In this document: one piece after another, positions 58,076 to 64,000 of the stretch
Position numbering within the stretch: the stretch's first letter is position 1
Layout of the letters: each line of letters begins with the position of its first letter
From: Listeria rocourtiae FSL F6-920
GTDB taxonomy: Bacteria; Bacillota; Bacilli; Lactobacillales; Listeriaceae
DNA: 64,000 nt
Reading direction: 5' to 3'
Assembly (NCBI RefSeq): GCF_000525975.1
Contig: NZ_AODK01000006.1
Span: forward strand, 124,001-188,000
The notes under the pieces: generated by a model
What the model was told of the DNA's origin: nothing
The model's database searches: none
What the model saw: the letters and a program-made list of their open reading frames with translations, nothing else
Made by a program: the position numbers and the translations under genes

Positions 58076-58552
58076 GTGTCATTTATTTTATCAATTATTA
58101 TTACGCTTATTTTTGGTGTTGGTGTTATCCTGATTCGGATGAAAGCGTCAAAAGAGCCAGCGACTGTCAAGAAAATCATTATTCCGCCAATTATGATGAG
58201 TACTGGGGCACTAATGTTTGTCATTCCATATTTCAGAGTTTCACCAGCAGGAATTTTAGAAGCAGTTTTAATGGGATTAGCCTTTTCGCTAATTTTAATT
58301 TGGACGACGCGTTTTGAGATTAGGCACCAATATGTCTTTATTAGACGGACAAAATCGTTTCCGGTCATTCTGCTCAGTTTATTATTGATTAGACTTGGAA
58401 TTAAGTATTGGATTAGCGGTTCAGTTGATGTTGGTGAGCTATCAGGTATGTTCTGGATTTTAGCATTTGCGATGATTGTTCCATGGCGCATTGCGATGTA
58501 TTTTCAATATAAGAATGTTGTGGCAAAATTAGCACAAACGGAAGAAACATGA
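58076..58552 (+). CDS. ccdC: CcdC-family membrane protein
   Basis: A 158-aa protein of four to five membrane helices with the CcdC pattern: IIIPPIMMSTGALMFVIPYF (about residues 38-57), PAGILEAVLMGLAFS and DVGELSGMFWILAFAMIVPW (about 122-141). In B. subtilis ccdC lies with ccdA/ccdB near cytochrome c maturation genes but is not required for it; function unknown. GTG start after AGGAGG. Here it stands alone between the ABC exporter and lipoprotein genes. Frame intact. Confidence 0.9.
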   Translation: MSFILSIIITLIFGVGVILIRMKASKEPATVKKIIIPPIMMSTGALMFVIPYFRVSPAGILEAVLMGLAFSLILIWTTRFEIRHQYVFIRRTKSFPVILLSLLLIRLGIKYWISGSVDVGELSGMFWILAFAMIVPWRIAMYFQYKNVVAKLAQTEET

Positions 58553-58588
58553 TTTGAAAAATTGGGAGGATTTCCTCTATGAAAACGG

Positions 58589-58617
58589 TTGAATTATGAC
58601 AAGAACATCGATATAAT
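58589..58617 (+). promoter_or_regulatory. promoter of the first lipoprotein gene
   Basis: TTGAAT at 58589-58594, 17-bp spacer, perfect TATAAT at 58612-58617. Confidence 0.7.
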
Positions 58618-58666
58618 GAGTGGGTTGTCTAAACAGGACAACATGCAGAAAGAGGAGGTTTTTTGT

Positions 58667-59170
58667 TTGAAAAAATGGTTAGTAGCTTTATTTTCACTTG
58701 TACTTGTTTTTAGCTTAGCGGCTTGTGGCAATGATGCAAAAGAAGAAAAAGCAACAGAGAAAAAAGATGTTACTGCAGATGCAATGAGTTTCTACATGGA
58801 TTTAGTTGCAAAAATTAACGACAATGACGCAGATTATGATGCGTACCAAGCGGCAATTGGCAGTGATACACCACCAACAGGGGCAGAGCTTACAACGCTT
58901 GCCACAGCAGCAAGTGCTTCAGCAGATAAAGTATCGCAAGTATTAGCTGATGTAAAGGTCCCAAATTTAGGTACAGCGACAGGTGTCTTTAAATCAGCTG
59001 TCAAAGATTTAAGTGATGCATATGCAGCAGAAGCTAAAGGTTTGAAGTCTTCTCCAATTGATACGAAATCAGCAGATGAAGCGATGCAAAAAGCTTCAGA
59101 TACTCTAGGTAAAGCACTAAAAGATGTTGATTTAGCACCATCTAGCATTATGAACGATACGGCAGCTTAA
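58667..59170 (+). CDS. lipoprotein of unknown function (first of two paralogues)
   Basis: A 167-aa lipoprotein: signal peptide MKKWLVALFSLVLVFSLAAC with lipobox LAAC, a charged linker (GNDAKEEKATEKKD), then a helical Ala/Asp/Lys-rich domain. Landmarks are AMSFYMDLVAKINDNDADYD, PPTGAELTTLATAASASADK and the end LAPSSIMNDTAA. The start is TTG 58667 with GAGGAGG upstream; a longer frame at 58643 puts the ribosome site inside. Own promoter and terminator (59188-59224). It pairs with a homologue directly downstream. Family not recognised. Extracellular, lipid-anchored. Confidence 0.8.
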   Translation: MKKWLVALFSLVLVFSLAACGNDAKEEKATEKKDVTADAMSFYMDLVAKINDNDADYDAYQAAIGSDTPPTGAELTTLATAASASADKVSQVLADVKVPNLGTATGVFKSAVKDLSDAYAAEAKGLKSSPIDTKSADEAMQKASDTLGKALKDVDLAPSSIMNDTAA

Positions 59171-59185
59171 GAGATGAAGTAAATA

Positions 59186-59226
59186 AAAGGCGTTGTAATC
59201 ATTACATGTTTGCAACGCTTTTTGTA
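59186..59226 (+). terminator. terminator between the lipoprotein genes
   Basis: GGCGTTG pairs with CAACGCT around a loop, followed by TTTTTG. Confidence 0.75.
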
Positions 59227-59285
59227 CATTTAGATTTGTAAATAATCTAATACAGAGAACGAACATGTTGAAGGAGAGCTTTCAT

Positions 59286-59842
59286 TTGAAGAAGTTGTTA
59301 GTTAGTTTTTTTTTTGTGGCAATACTAGTACCTAGTCTAGCGGCTTGCGGAAACACAAGTGATGAAATGAAGGATAAAGCGAATGCTGTTAAAGAGAATG
59401 TGAAATCAAAAGTAACAACGGTAAAAGAAAAACTGCACACACAGGCGATGGATTTTTACACGGATTTAGTGGCTAAAGTGAATGAAAAAGACGTAGCTTA
59501 CGATGCTTATATGACGGATATTACAATTGATGCACCATCAAAAGGGGAAGCATTAGATGAGTTAGCAAAGAAAGCGAGCGCCTCTGCAGAAAAAGTGTCT
59601 GAAACATTAGCTAATGTAAAAATTCCTGATTTAGGAAAACGTACAGATGATTTTAAAGCATCGATTCAAGAATTAAGTGACGCATTTGCAGAGAAAGCCA
59701 CGGCTATTAAAGCGAATCCTGGCGATACAAAGGCGGCAGAAAAAGCAGATGCAGCGATACAAAAGGCTTCAGATGGATTGTCAGATTATTTGAAAAAATT
59801 GGTTTGGCAGGTTCCAATATCGTGAATGATATTACGGGCTGA
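59286..59842 (+). CDS. lipoprotein of unknown function (second paralogue, frameshifted)
   Basis: A 185-aa lipoprotein: signal peptide MKKLLVSFFFVAILVPSLAA plus Cys of the lipobox, a Lys/Glu-rich linker (AVKENVKSKVTTVKEKL) and the same domain as the gene before: AMDFYTDLVAKVNEKDVAYD, SASAEKVSETLANVKIPDLG. The frame ends early at 59823 as VWQVPIS; with one A more at six A (59793-59798) it reads IGLAGSNIVNDITG and stops at 59840-59842, matching the paralogue's end (LAPSSIMNDTAA). Start TTG 59286 after AAGGAGAG. Duplication in tandem is plain; function unknown. Confidence 0.8.
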
Positions 59843-59846
59843 ACAT

Positions 59847-59906
59847 AAAAAAATCTTGATTTCCTATAATCAGAAGTGTACTGATTGGAAATCAAGATTT
59901 TTTTTA
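59847..59906. terminator. strong bidirectional terminator
   Basis: AAAAAATCTTGATTTCC pairs with GGAAATCAAGATTTTTT over 17 bp; serves the lipoprotein gene and converging acyltransferase gene. Confidence 0.92.
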
Positions 59907-60512
59907 TTTTGCTTTTGTTCCATTTATTTCTGTTTGCAATTTTTCAAATGCCATTAATACCTCTTCGGATTTCAGTTCTAGTAGTTCTTTTTGATCAATA
60001 TCTTTGTCATTAAACGTAATGGGATCCCCGAATCGAATAATAACTTTTTTACGCTTGAAAAGTTCTCCAACTGTTTTTGGACCATCGTACACGGCGGGGA
60101 GGATTGGGACTTTTCCTTTTAATGCGACTGTTACGGCACCTCGTTTTAAATGGAGGCCTGCTGATTTTCTAGTACCACTCGGGAAAATACCAACTACTTT
60201 TCCGTCTTTTAGGATGCGGATAGGTAGTTTGATTGCGCTTGGACCTGGATTTTCACGATTGACTGGAAAAGCATTGAGATGGCGCATCAGCCAATTTAGT
60301 AGTTTAGTCTTAAATAGTTCTTGTTTTGCCATGTAGTGAATTTGAAGCGGCTTAATGGCAAATCCAAGGTAGAGAATTTCCATCCAAGATGTGTGTGTGG
60401 AAACGACGACGAATGGTGCTTCTGGAATTTTCTCTTTATTTTGTACTTGGAAACGCCCACCGATGATTGTCATAATCACCTGAACGAAATTTCTCGCAAA
60501 CGTGTAGAACAA
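59904..60512 (-). CDS. lysophospholipid acyltransferase-family protein (PlsC-like)
   Basis: A 202-aa PlsC-fold acyltransferase with a short hydrophobic N terminus. Motif I reads THTSWMEI: the usual acidic residue of H-x4-D is Glu rather than Asp, one place shifted in spelling (H-TSWM-E). Motif III reads FPSGTRKSAG with Ser where FPEGTR is usual. Both variants occur in a Firmicute subgroup as far as I recall. It likely acylates a lysophospholipid at the membrane, possibly lysophosphatidic acid; the specificity is not known. ATG at 60510-60512. Stop lies at the strong shared terminator. Frame intact. Confidence 0.8.
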   Translation of the reverse strand: MFYTFARNFVQVIMTIIGGRFQVQNKEKIPEAPFVVVSTHTSWMEILYLGFAIKPLQIHYMAKQELFKTKLLNWLMRHLNAFPVNRENPGPSAIKLPIRILKDGKVVGIFPSGTRKSAGLHLKRGAVTVALKGKVPILPAVYDGPKTVGELFKRKKVIIRFGDPITFNDKDIDQKELLELKSEEVLMAFEKLQTEINGTKAK

Positions 60513-60652
60513 GTTGTTTCACTCCTATTTTTTTCTTTTTTAGTCTTGTTTTTAGTATACTGAAAAGTTTGGGAAACGTCTAGTGCTTATGCGTTGCTAT
60601 GAAAATATAGTATACTGAGGATAACAGCAAAAATGAATAATGGGGTGTTAGG

Positions 60653-61780
60653 ATGAAATTTTTACATACAGCGGATTGGCATTTAGGGAAGGTTGTTAAT
60701 GGGGTTTCGATGCTTGTAGAGCAGCAATATATTTTGAAGCAGATAGCACAGATTGCAAAGGAGGAGCAGGTGGATGGAATTATAATTGCGGGTGATTTGT
60801 ATGATCGTTCGGTACCGCCGGCGGATGCGGTGACACTTTTAAATGATGCGCTACTGGAACTGAATGTGACGTTTGGTAAGGCGGTTTTTGCGATTAGTGG
60901 GAACCATGATAGTGCAGAGCGGGTGAATTTTGGCTCGGCTTGGTATGAAAAAAATGGACTACATATTCAAGGAACAATTGATGCGATTTTCTCTCCGATA
61001 GAGTGGAACGGGGCACAGGTTTGGTTGGTGCCATATCATGAGCCGGCACAAGTCCGAGCTGCTTTGGAAGACAAGTCAGTAAGGTCGTTTGAAGATGCAA
61101 TGCAAGCGGTAACGGCAAAAATTAGGACAGAGTGGGACTCAGATAAGGCACAAATTCTAGTTGGGCATGCGTTTGTTGCAGGAGGAATTCCAAGTGATTC
61201 AGAGCGACAATTAGCGATTGGAAATGTGGATCGTGTGTCCACAAATTGTTTTGATGGCTTTGATTATGTGGCATTGGGGCATTTGCATCATCCTCATGCG
61301 ATTCATCATCCGTCTATTTTTTATGCTGGTTCCCCTTTGAAATACTCGTTTTCGGAAGCAAAGGACAAGAAGAGCGTTAGGATTGTGAGAATGAATGGTA
61401 AAAAGCTTGTGGAAGTTCGCGAACATCTTTTGGAGCCGCTACATGATTTACGTATTATTGAGGGTTATTTGGCAGATTTGGTGAGTTCAGTTGTTCCTGG
61501 AAACGAGGATTTTTTGCAAATTAACTTGTTGGATGAAGGTGCGCTGATTGATCCTATCGGGCAATTGCGAGCGTTTTATCCGAATGTGTTGCATTTGGAG
61601 CGGATGCAGGAGAAACTGACAGAGGGACAATTTGAGCGATTTGAAGATGTTGTTAAAAAAGATGATTTGGAGCTATTTGGACAATTTTTTGAATATGTGA
61701 GCGGGAAGGCAATATCGGAACGGCAAGTGGCATTAATGCGTGAAGCGATGAATCGTGTGAAGGGAGCCATGGAACAATGA
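60653..61780 (+). CDS. sbcD: exonuclease subunit SbcD
   Basis: Nuclease subunit of the SbcCD (Mre11-Rad50 type) complex that opens hairpins and processes DNA ends. The 375-aa protein has the phosphoesterase motifs FLHTADWHLGK (about residues 3-13), IIIAGDLYDRSVPP, AISGNHDSAERV and VALGHLHHPH with metal-binding His residues. ATG 60653 after TGGGGTG. Its stop overlaps the sbcC start (ATGA), so both are made together. Frame intact. Confidence 0.95.
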   Translation: MKFLHTADWHLGKVVNGVSMLVEQQYILKQIAQIAKEEQVDGIIIAGDLYDRSVPPADAVTLLNDALLELNVTFGKAVFAISGNHDSAERVNFGSAWYEKNGLHIQGTIDAIFSPIEWNGAQVWLVPYHEPAQVRAALEDKSVRSFEDAMQAVTAKIRTEWDSDKAQILVGHAFVAGGIPSDSERQLAIGNVDRVSTNCFDGFDYVALGHLHHPHAIHHPSIFYAGSPLKYSFSEAKDKKSVRIVRMNGKKLVEVREHLLEPLHDLRIIEGYLADLVSSVVPGNEDFLQINLLDEGALIDPIGQLRAFYPNVLHLERMQEKLTEGQFERFEDVVKKDDLELFGQFFEYVSGKAISERQVALMREAMNRVKGAMEQ

Positions 61781-64000
61781 GACCTTTGAAATTGACGATG
61801 CAGGCGTTTGGTGCATATGCTAAATCGGAAACGATTGATTTTACAGAACTTGGACAGGAGCGAATTTTTGTGATTTCTGGGAAAACAGGAGCTGGGAAGT
61901 CAACAATTTTTGATGCGATTAGCTTTGCGATTTTTGGGAGGGCAAATACGAATGAGCGGGAAGGTTTCTCGCTAAGGAGTCATTATGCAAGTGCAGAGGA
62001 TTTGACGGAAGTATCGCTTGAGTTCTTGCTTCGAGATGTGCGTTATTTGGTTCGTCGCATACCGCAACAAGATGTGCCCAAAAAGCGTGGAGAAGGGATG
62101 ACAACAGTTACTGCAAAGGCGGAGCTCTATGAACTGGACGGGAGCGAAGAGAGGTTGCTTGCAAGCTCGGTTCGTGATGTTGGTGCAAAAATGGAAGAAG
62201 TTATTCAGTTGAATGTCGATCAATTTCGTCAAATTTTAATGATTCCACAGGGGGAATTTCGTGAGCTACTTGTAGCGGAAAGTAGGGAGAAGGAAGCAAT
62301 TTTGCAACGATTGGCGCATACGCATTTTTATCAGCTTATTGAAAACCAGCTATGGAATCAGCAGAAGGAGCAAGAGCAGCAGGTCCGGTTATTGCGCGCA
62401 AAGGTAGCTGGGATTACGCAGGAGGCTTTTGACGAGGAGGCGCTGGCTGGGAAAACAGCACATGATATTGAGTTGATGTTTGGAGAACGGCTGAACTTGG
62501 AGCAGGAGATGATGAATGGGCTACAGGAACAGGTGGAGTTTGCCAAACAAAAAGCAGAAATTACAGCTAAGAATGTGACATTGGCAGAGGAAAAAATAGC
62601 GGAATGGGAGCAATTGACGAAATTACGGGTAGAAAAAATAGAATTAGATAAGTTAGCGGAGAAATGTGATCAAGATCAGCAAGCCATAAATTTAGCACGC
62701 AAAGCTGGGGCAATTATGGATCAGGACGCATTATGTTTGCAATTGAAGCAACAATTGGACGAGCTGCGTTTGGAAGAAAAACAAGTGCTGGGGGCTTTGG
62801 AAAATAAGGAAGAGGCACTAGAGAATGCTGTTTTGGAGATAGAGAAATTGAAAGAGATGGAGCAAGAATATATGGCATGGATAAAAAAACAAGAATTGCT
62901 CCAATCGATGGAAGTAAAGGTGACAAGGGCTTTGGCTTTACAGCAGGAATTAACGCAAAAGAGTGAGGATCATCAGAGGTTAACACATATATTGGAGCGA
63001 CTGATCAAAAAAGAGCATACGCTTTTAGAGCAGTCAGAAAAATTGACTGATAGGAGTCGGTTTGTTCAAGAATCGAAGCTAAGACAGGTAGAAGCCAAGC
63101 AGCTCATGATGGAAATAAGTCAAAAAGAAGCCCAAATTGCAACTGAAATAAAGAAATGGGAACAAAAACAAGCATGGCAAACAGAATTAGTGATACTCGA
63201 AAGGCATTTTAGCATCGCGGAAAGGCAGTTTAAGGAGCTGAGGCTAGATATGTGGCGCTGGATGAAAAATGGCAACAGGAGCAGGTCGCGTCGTTGGCAT
63301 TAAAACTTGTAGAAGGCGATGCATGCCCGGTTTGTGGTTCACTAGAGCACCCTCATTTGGCAATAGAAACATCAGGTGTAGTAAAAGCAGAAGTCGAAGC
63401 AACGAGAAAAGATCAGCTTGAGAAAAATGACGTAGCAAAAGAAATAGCTACAAAAATCGAGCAGAAAAAATGGCAAATCGAGCAAATCGAATACGTATCG
63501 GAGGAACCTTTCCAAGCTTTGAAGGAACAGCAAGACGTATGTGCTAAGGAACTGGCGAAAATAGAGCAGGAGCAAGCACGGTTAGAAGCATTTTTGACAG
63601 AAGAAAATAAGTTGGAAGAGCAAGTTGCCTTGAATAAGCAGGAGACGAGCGAGGTGGTAGCACAAAAAAATAAAAAACACAACAAGCGTATGAAAAAGTT
63701 CGTCAAGCCGTGGATACTACTCAAACGACATATTCGCTTCTTTTAGAGGGCGTACCAGAGGAATTTCGCAATTTAGCGGTTTTTTATGAGCAACAAAAAA
63801 AATTTGACGGAGCAAATTAGTGCCTTTGAGCTTAGAAAAGAAAGCGTGGAGTCGGTGTACAATGAATCAAAAGAAGGCCACCTTAAAGCAGTTTCAGCGC
63901 GTGAAGCAGCGGAAAAAGCTGTTTTAAAAGCGGATAGTGCATTGGCGGCACAACGCACGATATTTAAAGATATTATGGTGGCGAACGGTTTTGTGGACTA
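61777..64000 (+). CDS. sbcC: exonuclease subunit SbcC (partial, three frameshifts)
   Basis: ATPase subunit of SbcCD; the right window edge cuts it in the second coiled coil. The N-terminal ATP-binding part has Walker A VISGKTGAGKSTIFDAISFA (about residues 32-51), the DQFRQILMIPQGEFRELL block, then a long Gln/Glu/Lys-rich coiled coil and the zinc hook CPVC near 63327-63338. Frameshifts: near 63240 (a G missing), six A at 63672-63677 (one short) and eight A at 63795-63802 (one extra). After them the coil continues NLTEQISAFELRKESVESVY to the edge. ATG 61777 overlaps the sbcD stop. The gene should continue with the second ATPase lobe beyond the window. Confidence 0.93.

Noticed and set aside
58024-58491. 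155-aa minus-strand frame opposite ccdC
   Set aside because: ccdC on the other strand is clearly recognised; the mirror frame has no ribosome site.
58577-58600. Six-codon ORF (MKTVEL) after GGGAGGA upstream of the first lipoprotein gene
   Set aside because: It overlaps the -35 of a good promoter and would not be on the lipoprotein transcript.
1-64000. CRISPR arrays, insertion sequences, prophage genes or rRNA operons
   Set aside because: No regularly spaced repeats, transposase, integrase other than XerC, phage structural gene or rRNA sequence was seen.

Overview
The window is a chromosomal segment from a low-GC Firmicute, most likely a Listeria or close Listeriaceae relative. The order proA-proB, ysoA-tig-clpX, signal peptidases, rbgA-rnhB-dprA-topA-trmFO-xerC-hslVU-codY, plsY, parE-parC-luxS, oatA, glpD, miaA-hfq-hflX-ynbB-glnR-glnA, lexA-yneA-ynzC-tkt-yneF follows the Listeria/Bacillus backbone. 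The single-domain 275-aa ProB, the tandem signal peptidases, the 77-aa Hfq and OatA beside luxS favour Listeria. The species cannot be fixed from the sequence alone.

Layout. 1-4.7 kb is accessory: a fusidic-acid-type EF-G-binding protein (cut by the window edge) in an operon with a TetR regulator, divergent azlCD branched-chain amino acid exporter genes, a tRNA-like RNA with its own promoter and terminator, a DUF1361 membrane protein, an unknown protein and an alpha/beta hydrolase. 4.7-8.6 kb (minus strand) holds proBA, a GYF-PrsW membrane protease and an XRE regulator; a second small XRE gene is divergent. 9.3-25.1 kb (plus) is housekeeping: ribosome-associated folding (tig), proteolysis (clpX, hslVU), secretion (two signal peptidases), ribosome assembly (rbgA), DNA processing (rnhB, dprA, topA, xerC), tRNA modification (trmFO) and the CodY regulator. 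25.2-29.4 kb has small metabolic genes, plsY and an NCS2 permease. 29.7-34.7 kb encodes topoisomerase IV and LuxS. 34.7-38.6 kb holds two unknown genes, peptidoglycan O-acetyltransferase oatA and a glycerophosphodiesterase. 38.6-47.0 kb runs glpD (with a leader terminator) to glnA. 47.1-51.7 kb is the SOS locus lexA/yneA with mscL inserted, ynzC, tkt and yneF. 51.7-54.1 kb is sparse accessory DNA with a small secreted protein and an M20 amidohydrolase. 54.2-64 kb has a heterodimeric multidrug ABC exporter with an upstream small ORF and terminator that look like a BmrB-type attenuator, ccdC, two paralogous lipoproteins, a PlsC-like acyltransferase and sbcDC (sbcC cut by the right edge).

A general caution applies. 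About nineteen genes or gene parts carry single-base frameshifts, almost all in A/T homopolymers of 6-10 bases, including three in the normally essential parE. In each case the correct protein resumes in the neighbouring frame. I treat them as probable sequencing errors and give the full gene spans.
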